This document shows, one piece after another, positions 43,513 through 52,246 of a stretch of DNA of 64,000 nucleotides. This DNA comes from Saccharofermentans sp. GTDB lineage: Bacteria > Bacillota > Clostridia > Saccharofermentanales > Saccharofermentanaceae. A program made the position numbers and the translations under genes. The DNA lies in assembly GCA_024692235.1 (NCBI GenBank), contig JAILMW010000007.1:124001-188000 (forward strand). The letters run 5' to 3'. The notes beneath the pieces were generated by a model. The model ran no database searches. It worked only from the letters and a program-made list of their open reading frames with translations, and was not told the origin of the DNA. Positions within the stretch are counted from its first letter, which is position 1. Each line of letters begins with the position of its first letter.

Positions 43513-45138
43513 CTAATTGCCTATAGCTATAGTTATTTCTCTGTCAGCTTCGTAGTCACCGTCATGGTCATATATATACAATGTACCTTCATGCGTATCG
43601 TAGTCATACTCAAATCTTGCAGGATGTTCGTAAGAATCAAAAAGAGAAAAGAACTCATCCTCGTATTTTGTAAGATCAAGAACGTTGCCGGACTCAAACT
43701 CAGCAAGCTCTTCATTTGTCTCTGTAGCATTATGGATTCCCATATATTGCGGCGTGTAAATAAGATCTATGCCCTCTTCCCTGAATACTTCCGATCTGAA
43801 AAGAGAATAGATCGCCTGAACCTTAAGGCATTCAGCTTCGCTCTGACCGTTTCTTATGGACTTGAAGCCGTCATTTATAGAATATGTAAGATATGAACCC
43901 GTTCCGATAAGAACTGCAAAGATAACGCATATGACAGTTCTTCCTTTCTTTATCTTTCTCACGATAAGAGAAGAAACGGAAGTCAGCATCAACGTCCATC
44001 CGAAGTAGCATATACAAGTAGGAACGTATCCTGCCTGATGATCTTCTACCACCCACTTCTGATAAAGTATTGTAAGTGAATGAGGAAGTGCGAAGAAAAG
44101 ACCGAAGAAGGCTCCGGTAACAGCTAAGAGTATATAAGGAGAAGCCTTATTGTCCTTTTCCTCGGAAGCAGACTTAAATGAAACATAAGCTCCCGACATG
44201 GAGACAAGAGCTATAATGATCTTAAATACATCAGGAGCAAAAGAAGCTCCTATAAGTTCTCTTGATTCAGCAGGGTAGAAGAAATATATAAGAGGAAACA
44301 TTCCTCCTGATATTACGCCCCAGGTATAAAGAGTATTATGAAGATTATCTCCCGTAGGATAAGAAGGAGATTCATCTACAAATTCAGAATTTAAGTGAAG
44401 ATAATATAGTACAAGAAATATTAGAGCAGTAAGGACTATAGGCCAGATCTTCTTAAAAGTATAAGAAAGCCTTGAAGACATCTTCTTCTCATACTTAAAA
44501 GCAAAATAGATCGTAAGTATCGCAAATGCTCCGCAGGATACAAAGAAAGGCTCATAAGCCATAAAGGATTCATATGTCAGGAATGCACTTAAGATAAGCT
44601 TTCCGTAATGTCTTATACCGGTATTCTTATCGTCCGTAAGATAAAGATAATAGAACCAAAGACCTGATATCATTACAAAAAGGCCGTACATAAAATCAAG
44701 CGGATAGCAGATTATAAGACAATGCCATCTGTTGATCTGAACAAGTCCGGTAAAGAGTATGATAAAAAGAGCAGATATACCTTTGCCTGCAACTTTTCTT
44801 AAGATATGAGCGATAAGTGCGATATTTGCGATGATCGGAACATACTGAAGAAGCCAAACGGCAATATAATTACCGGTACCGTTTATCTGATAACGGATCG
44901 CAACGACAAAGGGAAATATGACACCCACCCTGCCGCGCTTCAGGTTAAAGTTCAATGCACGTTCAAAAGCATATTTGAAATCGTATTCTCTGGCAAGGAC
45001 AAACTCGTATAACGAGTCATGGTCAGCCAGTACCATATGTCTTACATAGTATAAAAAGAACAGAATGAGTGCGGCCGCAAAGAAATATGCGGCCGTACCA
45101 AGATCAAACTTCTTTATCCTGTTCTTAAGATCATTCAT
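43513..45138 (-). CDS. Polytopic membrane protein, possible GT-C-like, unknown function
   Basis: 541 aa. About ten to eleven membrane segments between residues 15 and ~430, then an acidic soluble tail (YDYDTHEGTLYIYDHDGDYEADREI). After the first helix is a short extracytoplasmic loop HMVLADHDSLYEFV with acidic residues, the place where GT-C glycosyltransferases keep catalytic Asp/Glu; the match is only topological. No ribosome binding site; the start is 6 nt after the preceding stop codon, suggesting reinitiation. Confidence 0.75.
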   Translation of the reverse strand: MNDLKNRIKKFDLGTAAYFFAAALILFFLYYVRHMVLADHDSLYEFVLAREYDFKYAFERALNFNLKRGRVGVIFPFVVAIRYQINGTGNYIAVWLLQYVPIIANIALIAHILRKVAGKGISALFIILFTGLVQINRWHCLIICYPLDFMYGLFVMISGLWFYYLYLTDDKNTGIRHYGKLILSAFLTYESFMAYEPFFVSCGAFAILTIYFAFKYEKKMSSRLSYTFKKIWPIVLTALIFLVLYYLHLNSEFVDESPSYPTGDNLHNTLYTWGVISGGMFPLIYFFYPAESRELIGASFAPDVFKIIIALVSMSGAYVSFKSASEEKDNKASPYILLAVTGAFFGLFFALPHSLTILYQKWVVEDHQAGYVPTCICYFGWTLMLTSVSSLIVRKIKKGRTVICVIFAVLIGTGSYLTYSINDGFKSIRNGQSEAECLKVQAIYSLFRSEVFREEGIDLIYTPQYMGIHNATETNEELAEFESGNVLDLTKYEDEFFSLFDSYEHPARFEYDYDTHEGTLYIYDHDGDYEADREITIAIGN

Positions 45139-45144
45139 AGAGGA

Positions 45145-45996
45145 TCAGACAAAACCTTTGGAGATGGCAAGTTCGGCTCTTTCCTTAGCCTTACCGCCAA
45201 GTGCGATCTGATCATCGATAAATGTTGGATGAGAAGAGATGAAATCCTTCATGTAATTATCGGGATCATCAAGGAACTTCATCACAAGATCATACTGATC
45301 CTTATTGATATAAGAAGACTCAAGAGCATGGTCGAACATGGACTTGTCAATACCGGTAATGGTCTCCATATTTACTCCGAGGGCGGAAAGTACTTTTCTT
45401 CCGTTCTGGTGTCTGTCTACAACTGCGACAGTATCTGTGATCTGAGCTCCGAGATCTCTTATTACAGGTACCCATGCGCGCTCGTAGCTTGAAGCCTCAG
45501 TTATAAGGTCAGCCATATGAAAGACCTTCTTGCCTTCAAGAGAACCCTTATCGGCAACCTTTGCATTATCAAAAGAAGAATCGGTAACTACTGCCGAACA
45601 GTCCTTAAAGATAGTGATATGAGGTTTTCCGAGGATATATGCGGGAAGCATCGAGAAGAAGTAGTCTCTTCTCTCACCGCCTGAAATATAATCAAAGTCG
45701 TACTTCTTGGCTGCTTCTACGAGCTTGTCGGTAACTGTCTTAAATGTCTCGGATGTATTATAAAGATCAAGGAATTCCTTGAAGATCTTCTTGGGAGCAG
45801 TAAGCTTATCTTCCTTGATGGAATCCTCAATGACCTTAAGCATCCTGTTAGCTTCGTCCTCGCTCTTTACGATAAAATGAGTATTGATATAAAAGGGTCC
45901 GAGCTTACCTGAAGTGTACCAAAAAGGCGTATCTGCAGGTGCTACCCTAACGGCATTTGTCTTAAAAAGATCTGCAATAACTTGTACGTCGTTCAC
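45145..45996 (-). CDS. Divergent orotate phosphoribosyltransferase-like protein
   Basis: 283 aa, longer than classical PyrE (~200). The N-terminal TPFWYTSGKLGPFYINTHF resembles the OPRT substrate hood, and YISGGERRDYFFSMLPAYILGKPHITIFK matches the region that binds PRPP pyrophosphate. The usual PRPP loop (V-V-D-D-x-x-T-T-G) is instead VFHMADLITEASS (158-170), lacking the Asp-Asp pair. An insertion of ~45 residues follows the hood, and ~80 extra residues the core. It is the only pyrE candidate in the window and the pyr operon lacks pyrE, so it may be the functional enzyme. GTG start after AGGAGG. Confidence 0.65.
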   Translation of the reverse strand: MNDVQVIADLFKTNAVRVAPADTPFWYTSGKLGPFYINTHFIVKSEDEANRMLKVIEDSIKEDKLTAPKKIFKEFLDLYNTSETFKTVTDKLVEAAKKYDFDYISGGERRDYFFSMLPAYILGKPHITIFKDCSAVVTDSSFDNAKVADKGSLEGKKVFHMADLITEASSYERAWVPVIRDLGAQITDTVAVVDRHQNGRKVLSALGVNMETITGIDKSMFDHALESSYINKDQYDLVMKFLDDPDNYMKDFISSHPTFIDDQIALGGKAKERAELAISKGFV

Positions 45997-46062
45997 TTTT
46001 TTATCCTCCTGGCGTTTCTTTCCGAATAAAGAATACTATTAAGGAAGATAAAAAGCAAAGTA

Positions 46063-47055
46063 TCAATAGTCTTTATTGTTCATCGAAAGATACTTGGTAA
46101 GGCTGTCCAGCGTATACTTAAGAAGAGTCTGTTCCTTACGGTAAAGATCATCAGGACCAAGCCAGAATCTCTTTGTGTTATTGCCGTCTGTGATCGTCAC
46201 GTAGCAGCCGTTGTCCAGGATCGACTTCTTCTTATCATCCTTCTTTGAAAAAGTGACATTGAGCTTATCGTTTATGGCAAAGAAGTCGTTATCGACTCTT
46301 ATTCCCTTTCGCGTGATCTCAGATGTATTTATAAATACTTGCGAGTCCCTTCTGAACGAAATGCTCTTTAAGATACCAAGAGTATAAATAGCAGCTGAAC
46401 ATAACATAAGGAAAGAAAACACCGGTCTGTTAAGAACAAGAAATAAAGCTATAAGAAGTATGACGGAAGCAGGTACATAGTACATAAGGATGTCATTAAG
46501 ATGATGTCTGTTGCTTCTTGCTACAGGGATATTTATAAGAGTATTATCCTCAGTCGCATTATCGCAAAGATACGCATAAGCATACTTCTCGTAAAGCTTT
46601 GTCTCGAATGAAATGATCTTCTCAAAGACTTCCTTTCTCTTATTTATCTCCTTATTCCAGAACACATTGCCAAACCAATATAGCTTGGTAATATGCTCCT
46701 CTTCATCCTTTACGTACAAAAAGAGATTAAGATCAAGGAAAGTAAGCCTTACAGGCCTTATGAAAAGCATCGAGTCAGGAGAATATACGAAGCGGTCCTT
46801 ACCGTTAACTGTTACGGTATCTTTATCAAATGAGATCTCTTTCACCTGGGGAAAGATCCAGGACATAATGTACTCATATAAAGATAGAAATGTCCAGACG
46901 CAAGCTGCTATGAAAATAATCTGAGATATACCTGTCTTAGCCTTAAGGATACCGTAAAGAAAGAACAATAAGGCACTTAAAGCTACCCTGATCGCAAACA
47001 CGACAGAGCCCTGGATCCGAAGTTTTCCGAAGCTAAAGGTATTTTTACTTTTCAT
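46063..47055 (-). CDS. Membrane protein with four helices, unknown function
   Basis: 330 aa. Helix pairs at ~20-62 and ~190-232 are each followed by a soluble, beta-rich stretch (VKEISFDKDTVTVNGKDRFVYS; SEITRKGIRVDNDFFAINDKLNVTF), suggesting an internal duplication of a helix-pair plus beta domain, reminiscent of bacterial PH-like membrane proteins. No family recognised. No Shine-Dalgarno; an extended -10 ends 7 nt upstream of the ATG, so the mRNA is probably leaderless. Confidence 0.75.
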   Translation of the reverse strand: MKSKNTFSFGKLRIQGSVVFAIRVALSALLFFLYGILKAKTGISQIIFIAACVWTFLSLYEYIMSWIFPQVKEISFDKDTVTVNGKDRFVYSPDSMLFIRPVRLTFLDLNLFLYVKDEEEHITKLYWFGNVFWNKEINKRKEVFEKIISFETKLYEKYAYAYLCDNATEDNTLINIPVARSNRHHLNDILMYYVPASVILLIALFLVLNRPVFSFLMLCSAAIYTLGILKSISFRRDSQVFINTSEITRKGIRVDNDFFAINDKLNVTFSKKDDKKKSILDNGCYVTITDGNNTKRFWLGPDDLYRKEQTLLKYTLDSLTKYLSMNNKDY

Positions 47056-47062
47056 CGGGCTG

Positions 47063-47071
47063 ATTATATCA
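47063..47071 (-). promoter_or_regulatory. Extended -10 promoter, leaderless start
   Basis: Minus-strand TGATATAAT (TATAAT 47063-47068), 7 nt before the ATG at 47055; no good -35 and no ribosome site. Confidence 0.6.
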
Positions 47072-47076
47072 CAAGA

Positions 47077-48399
47077 TCAGCTGGAATGTCTGAAATTCTT
47101 ATCTGTAAATATCCTTGCAAATACAAGACCCAAAGGAAGAGAGACTACGATTATAAGAGCCTTGCCAAGCAAAGCAAGTCCGTCCTCGAATGAACTTTGA
47201 GAAATAAAATAGATACCTTTATACATAAGAAGTCCCGGTACCATGATAACGATGGATGGTACCGTAAGAGTGATCCTGGGGAAACCGACATGTTTCTTTA
47301 TGGCCGATGCCATAAGTCCTGCAGCAAGTGCGCCGCAGAAAGCTGCGATACTTACTCCGAGATTCGTATGATCGGTTATAAGCAATCTTATGGAATTGGC
47401 GATAGCACCTATAACTCCTGCCGTAGCGGCCATCTTGGGAGTACTGTTGAAAAGCACAGAGAAACCGAATACTCCGATAAAGCTCATGATGACCCTGAGG
47501 ATCAGAAGGATCGGATATGACATAGTATATTCCGTGAACTCTCCTGGGCTGAACCTGAATAACGCCGCAGTGAAAGCACAAGTCGTCGCAGCTACTCCTA
47601 TTACGAGTGACGCATATGTAATTCGTTCTATTCCCGATCTCAGATCAAGCTTGGCAAGATCGATACCGCCTGTAATAAGCGGGAATCCCGGGATAACAAA
47701 GAGCATGGAACATATATATCCCGCCTGATAATCAAAATGAGTTCCGCATAAGATATCTACTGCCGTTACAAGAAGTATATAAACGGCACAAGATGTAAGG
47801 ACTGCACAACTTGTATTAGCAAAAAGCGTAATGTGCCTTTGAAGAAGGAGTTTTCTTACTGCAAATCCTGCCGAAGCGGCAAAGAATGCGCATATGATAT
47901 CTACAAGGCCTCCGCCAAGAAGAAATGCGAATGCACCGCAGGCTGCGCCTGATGCGATCACCGAAAAAAGGAAGGTATAATTGCTCTTACTGTTCTGGAT
48001 AGTATCGAGGATCCTGTGGCAATCATCTGCAGAATAACGATCTGCCCTTTCCTTAAATCCGTCGCAGAATATCTCAAGATAATGAAGTTTGTAAGTATTT
48101 ACGCCATAAGTTACATTAGAAAGAGCGTTTGTACATACCTTATCTCCTTCTATACATGTATACTCCAGGGATTTTATACCGATATCGGCATTGGTCGTGA
48201 CACCTAATGCTCTGGACAGCTTATTCATGGCAGCTCTAACTCTGAAAGAACTGCCGCCGCAGGACAGGAACATAAGTCCTACTCTTCCGATCAATGTAGC
48301 TTTATCGCTCAACGTAGCTTCTATGACCGGCTTCTCTGCTTCCTTTGAAGAAATATCATGCCACATTACCGGCATATGTTGTTGCCTGAACTTACTCAC
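47077..48399 (-). CDS. thrE: Threonine/serine exporter (ThrE family, fused form)
   Basis: 440 aa from a GTG at 48399 that follows GGAGGCGG; an in-frame ATG 45 nt upstream is possible but places that ribosome site inside the gene. The N-terminal ~130 residues are the soluble ThrE domain (LIGRVGLMFLSCGGSSFRVRAAMNKL, with LEIFCDG), then about ten membrane helices covering the PF06738 and PF12821 regions in one chain. Probably exports threonine or serine in exchange for protons, which suits a genome segment carrying aspartokinase and homoserine dehydrogenase. Confidence 0.88.
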   Translation of the reverse strand: MSKFRQQHMPVMWHDISSKEAEKPVIEATLSDKATLIGRVGLMFLSCGGSSFRVRAAMNKLSRALGVTTNADIGIKSLEYTCIEGDKVCTNALSNVTYGVNTYKLHYLEIFCDGFKERADRYSADDCHRILDTIQNSKSNYTFLFSVIASGAACGAFAFLLGGGLVDIICAFFAASAGFAVRKLLLQRHITLFANTSCAVLTSCAVYILLVTAVDILCGTHFDYQAGYICSMLFVIPGFPLITGGIDLAKLDLRSGIERITYASLVIGVAATTCAFTAALFRFSPGEFTEYTMSYPILLILRVIMSFIGVFGFSVLFNSTPKMAATAGVIGAIANSIRLLITDHTNLGVSIAAFCGALAAGLMASAIKKHVGFPRITLTVPSIVIMVPGLLMYKGIYFISQSSFEDGLALLGKALIIVVSLPLGLVFARIFTDKNFRHSS

Positions 48400-48529
48400 A
48401 ATACCGCCTCCGTTCCCATCAAGGGACAAGGTCATTATAAACACTTTTGAGATTAAATCAAAATAACTATTCTGTGCGGTTCCTCAAGTTATATTTATTA
48501 TTAATGCTAATTATGAACTAAGTGTGAAC

Positions 48530-48546
48530 ACGATTGTAACAATCGT
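48530..48546. repeat. Inverted repeat in the gap before the DUF6273 gene
   Basis: ACGATTG-TAA-CAATCGT is a perfect 7-bp-arm palindrome about 165 nt before the lipoprotein ATG. The surrounding 295-nt gap (48400-48694) is AT-rich; TTGAAA (48643-48648) and a TATATAAAT block (48654-48662) are promoter-like. Confidence 0.4.
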
Positions 48547-48694
48547 TTAGATAAACGAGTTCCAACAATACTTCAATTCGTGAAAATGAATAACAGTTAA
48601 CCCTGCTACTTATTTTCTGTCATGTGTTATATTCAAAGTGTATTGAAAATGTGTATATAAATAGTGTTATCGAGAAAAAGTAAGGAGAGTACAA

Positions 48695-49543
48695 ATGAAG
48701 AGTATTAAAGAGATCGGGGTAAAGATCATCGCTACATCACTTATGGCTGCTATGGCAATGAGTTTTGCAGCATGTAAGAAAGACACTGCTGAGTCTTCGA
48801 CACAGCAGTTCACGGCACCTTCAGCACAGTCCAGAACATTTACGGGCATAGCAAATGCAGCAGATGCCAAGGCAGGAGATATCATAGTATTCGGTACTTA
48901 CGAGCAGGATAATGATCTTTCAAACGGAAATGAGGATATCGAATGGCTCGTTCTTGATAATACAGACGGAAAGCTCCTCGTTATCAGTAAAGAAGTTCTT
49001 AATTATATGAGATATTCCAATACTACTACAGTCTGGGAGTACAGCGATCTCAGAACATGGCTTAACGGCGAGTTCTACGATACAGCTTTCACCGACGATG
49101 AGAAGAGCAATATCGCTCTTGCAGTAGTAGATAATCCCGGTAATCCTTACTACGGAACAAGCGCAGGAACAGGTACAAACGACAATGTTTTCTGCTTAAG
49201 CTATGATGAAGCATGTAATTATTTCTTCTTTAATAACTGGAATGAGTCTTCCATGTCCGGTAACAGCGAGAGCATCATCGGTTCTCCTTCCGTATGGACA
49301 AAGAAGGAAAAGCTCGCTTCCGCTTATGCGATCACAGAGGGTTATTACAACGCAGTTTTGTTCAACTACGGTTTCAGTGCTAACTGCATCGGCGTAGAAG
49401 GTTGTGACTGGTGGCTCAGAACATCCGGTCAGGACGGTGATCACGCTTGCATCGTTGGAATGTACGGTTCAGTTAATGCTTCCGAGACCGCTTCTATCTC
49501 AATAGCAAAGGGTGTTCGCCCCGCTATGTACATCCAGTACTGA
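48695..49543 (+). CDS. DUF6273-type secreted lipoprotein
   Basis: 282 aa. Lipoprotein signal peptide with lipobox SFAAC (Cys ~27). Residues ~55-282 resemble the DUF6273 domain: GDIIVFGTYEQD, IEWLVLDNTDGKLLVISKEVL, YSDLRTWLNGEFYDTAFTDDEK, WWLRTSG and GVRPAMYI. Such domains occur in extracellular clostridial proteins, function unknown; the fold has been linked to formylglycine/SUMF-like lectin folds by some annotations, which I cannot confirm. TAAGGAGAG precedes the ATG. Monocistronic. Confidence 0.85.
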   Translation: MKSIKEIGVKIIATSLMAAMAMSFAACKKDTAESSTQQFTAPSAQSRTFTGIANAADAKAGDIIVFGTYEQDNDLSNGNEDIEWLVLDNTDGKLLVISKEVLNYMRYSNTTTVWEYSDLRTWLNGEFYDTAFTDDEKSNIALAVVDNPGNPYYGTSAGTGTNDNVFCLSYDEACNYFFFNNWNESSMSGNSESIIGSPSVWTKKEKLASAYAITEGYYNAVLFNYGFSANCIGVEGCDWWLRTSGQDGDHACIVGMYGSVNASETASISIAKGVRPAMYIQY

Positions 49544-49564
49544 TAACACTTGATCTACATAAAC

Positions 49565-49595
49565 AAAAGGCACTTCGTATGAAGTGCCTTTTTTG
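49565..49595. terminator. Bidirectional terminator between the lipoprotein gene and pyrD
   Basis: 12-bp stem AAAAGGCACTTC (49565-49576)/GAAGTGCCTTTT (49581-49592), loop GTAT, A-run and T-run on the two sides. Confidence 0.93.
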
Positions 49596-49620
49596 ATCCT
49601 TAATATTCTATCTTAAGTTA

Positions 49621-50538
49621 TTACCAGAGCTTTAAGGTTCCGGTAAGAGATGAGAGAGATTCTCCGGACACTTCACTCCACTTCTTAAGATCTTCCGTTA
49701 TATCGACGGGACACGTCGGATGAACAAGAGATGCAGTACCGATCTCAACAGCCGATGCACCTGCGATCATGAATTCGAGAACATCTTCATAGTTGCTGAT
49801 ACCGCCGCATCCGATTATCGGTATATCAAGTACCTGATAACATTCTGATACCATACGGATGGCAACAGGCTTAACTGCGGGTCCTGAATAACCTCCCGTA
49901 TTATTACGAAGGACGGGACGTCTTGTCCTGATGTCTACCGCCATACCAAGAAGAGTATTGATGAGGACTACTGCATCAGCTCCTCCCTCCTGCGCAGCAA
50001 GAGCCATTGTCTTGATATCAGTAACGTTAGGAGTAAGCTTGATCCATAAAGGAAGATCTGTCCTCTCGCGAAGTGCTGATACGATGAGCTTGATCTGCTC
50101 GGGATCTGAACCGATGCTCATACAGCCGGCCTTAACGTTAGGACATGAGAGATTGATCTCAAGAGCATCTATCTTATCCTTATGAGGATCGAGCTTCTCT
50201 ATCATAGCTACATAATCATCAAAGGAATGTCCGGCGACATTTATTATCCTGCCGCATCCTAATGAATCCATATAATCCAGATCATGCTCAATAAAGTAAT
50301 CAACACCGGGATTTTGAAGTCCGACGGAATTAAGCATTCCGGCTGCTGTCTCAGCAACACGTACGCCTTCGTTACCTACTCTGGGCTTTATCGTAAGGCC
50401 CTTGGAAGATAATCCTCCCAATATTGACAGATCATAGTATTCCGACAGTTCGTGACCGAAGTTACATGTACCTGATGCCAGGATGATCGGGCTCTTAAGT
50501 TCTACGGAACCTACTTTAACGCTTATATCTGAGCTCAC
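49621..50538 (-). CDS. pyrD: Dihydroorotate dehydrogenase, class 1B catalytic subunit
   Basis: 305 aa, FMN enzyme oxidising dihydroorotate with NAD+ via PyrK. SGTCNFGHE, INLSCPNVKAG (active-site Cys typical of class 1), TPNVTDI, NTTGGYSGPAVKP and GCGGISN are present. GTG start overlapping the pyrK stop (GTGA). Last gene of the pyr operon. Confidence 0.96.
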   Translation of the reverse strand: MSSDISVKVGSVELKSPIILASGTCNFGHELSEYYDLSILGGLSSKGLTIKPRVGNEGVRVAETAAGMLNSVGLQNPGVDYFIEHDLDYMDSLGCGRIINVAGHSFDDYVAMIEKLDPHKDKIDALEINLSCPNVKAGCMSIGSDPEQIKLIVSALRERTDLPLWIKLTPNVTDIKTMALAAQEGGADAVVLINTLLGMAVDIRTRRPVLRNNTGGYSGPAVKPVAIRMVSECYQVLDIPIIGCGGISNYEDVLEFMIAGASAVEIGTASLVHPTCPVDITEDLKKWSEVSGESLSSLTGTLKLW

Positions 50539-51299
50539 CAGATCACCTCCTCGAACGGAAATACGGGACCGTCCTTACAACATCTCTTATGGTCGAATTC
50601 CTGACCTTCTTTCTCAGCCTTTATCTTGCAGATGCAGACAAGACAGATTCCGATACCGCAAGCCATTCTCTGTTCCATCGATACATAAGCCTTAAGTCCG
50701 TGGGATGTTGCCCAGTTACCTACTGCCTTCATCATGGGAAGAGGTCCTACGCACATAACGGTAGAATCCTTGATCTGATCTTCTGACAAAGTATCAAGTC
50801 CGTTACAGCAATTGCCGTGAATACCTGCATCTCCTGCATCGGTAGTAAGGATATAAGAAGGATCATTAAGAACGATCTGATCTTTGCATCTGAATCCTTC
50901 TACGACAACATGCTCAATAGCTCCGGAAGCCATGACTTCGTGCGCAAAGTTAACGGGGAAAACTCCCGTTCCGCCTGCAACGAGTATGTATTTCTTGCCT
51001 TCTTCGATAGTAAAACCGTTACCCAAAGGGCCTAAAACGTTAACTTCCTGTCCTTCTTCAAAGGATGCTATCTCAGCAGTACCCTTACCTACTACCTTAA
51101 CACCGATCTTAAATGTTCCGCTTTCTTTATTAACGGAAGCAATACCGAAAGGACGCTTAAGGAATCCGGAGCAGGAGATATTAATGAACTGTCCGGGGTT
51201 AGCGGAAGTTGCTATCTCGGGACAACTGATCTCTATAAATGCAGTGTCGCTGTTAAGCATGCATTTCGAGACTACGTTACACTTATATTCTTTTTTCAT
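50535..51299 (-). CDS. pyrK: Dihydroorotate dehydrogenase electron-transfer subunit
   Basis: 254 aa, FAD and [2Fe-2S] partner of PyrD. RPFGIASV (FAD), VAGGTGVFPV (NAD-binding), and the cluster ligands C214, C219, C222 and a cysteine at 240/241 (ACGIGICLVC...RCC). Overlaps pyrF (ATGA) and pyrD (GTGA). Confidence 0.95.
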   Translation of the reverse strand: MKKEYKCNVVSKCMLNSDTAFIEISCPEIATSANPGQFINISCSGFLKRPFGIASVNKESGTFKIGVKVVGKGTAEIASFEEGQEVNVLGPLGNGFTIEEGKKYILVAGGTGVFPVNFAHEVMASGAIEHVVVEGFRCKDQIVLNDPSYILTTDAGDAGIHGNCCNGLDTLSEDQIKDSTVMCVGPLPMMKAVGNWATSHGLKAYVSMEQRMACGIGICLVCICKIKAEKEGQEFDHKRCCKDGPVFPFEEVIW

Positions 51300-52246
51300 A
51301 CGTACTTTCTGTCCTTAAGAGCCAGTGTAAGCTTGATACGCATATCGTTAGCTTCATCTCTTGTAGCTTTTGCAAAATCTATGGGCTTCAAGTCTTCTCT
51401 TTTCTTCCATGCGCACATAAGGCTTCTTGAAGCATTGACGATAGAACCTGTACCTTCAGCAGTGAAGGAAGCTACTGCTGCGTCAGGACCGGCGCCCTGA
51501 GCACCGTAACCGGGAACAAGGATAAGAGCGTTAGGCATTCTCTTACGAGCTTCTACTGCCTGCTCGGGTACGGTAGCACCTACAACGGCACCTACGGATG
51601 AGAAGCCGTTCTCGCCTATAAGCTCCTTACCCCATGCCTGAACGTTATCTGCCATAGCCTGATATACTGTTCTGCCGTCTTCAAGCTTTAAGTCCTGAAG
51701 GTCGCCTGCTGAAGGATTAGATGTACGAACGAGTGTGAAGATACCTCTGCCGTCTCTCTTACATACGTCGATAAAGGGCTGAACGCCGTCGATACCAAGG
51801 TATCCGTTAACAGTAACGGCATCTGCACCGAACTTTACTTCTACAACGCCGTCTGTGAGCTGTGTCTTACCGATAAGAGCCTCTGCATAAGCAGTTGCAG
51901 TAGAACCGATATCATTTCGCTTAGCATCTGCTATTACGATCATGCCCTTGGATCTTGCATAATCGCATGTTCTCTTGAAGACTTCGATTCCCTTAAGACC
52001 GTACATCTCATAGTAAGCGATCTGGGGCTTTACTGCAGGGATAATGTCGCAAACTGCATCAATAAGCTGGCAGTTAAAGTCATAGATGGCTTCTGCAGTA
52101 GAAGTATCGTTATCGTTAGGGTATTCCTGTACCCACTTGGATACGATATCTATAGGTATATATTCAAGCTTGGGATCAAGGCCCATTACCGTGGGGTTAT
52201 CAAGTTCCTTGATCCTGTTTGTAAGTGCATCAGCAAAGTTTTTCAT
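51296..52246 (-). CDS. pyrF: Orotidine-5'-phosphate decarboxylase (long type)
   Basis: 316 aa, the longer type-2 PyrF. Catalytic DAKRNDIGSTATAYA includes the Lys and Asp tetrad residues; VMGLDPKLEYIP at the N-terminus and VPGYGAQGAG near the phosphate site. Start at 52246 chosen for the family N-terminus MKNFADAL and the GGAGG preceding it; it overlaps the end of pyrC by 17 nt. Confidence 0.95.
   Translation of the reverse strand: MKNFADALTNRIKELDNPTVMGLDPKLEYIPIDIVSKWVQEYPNDNDTSTAEAIYDFNCQLIDAVCDIIPAVKPQIAYYEMYGLKGIEVFKRTCDYARSKGMIVIADAKRNDIGSTATAYAEALIGKTQLTDGVVEVKFGADAVTVNGYLGIDGVQPFIDVCKRDGRGIFTLVRTSNPSAGDLQDLKLEDGRTVYQAMADNVQAWGKELIGENGFSSVGAVVGATVPEQAVEARKRMPNALILVPGYGAQGAGPDAAVASFTAEGTGSIVNASRSLMCAWKKREDLKPIDFAKATRDEANDMRIKLTLALKDRKYV

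Noticed and set aside
48191..48466. Plus-strand open frame opposite the start of the ThrE-like gene
   Set aside because: It is antisense to the conserved exporter domain, with no ribosome site or motif.
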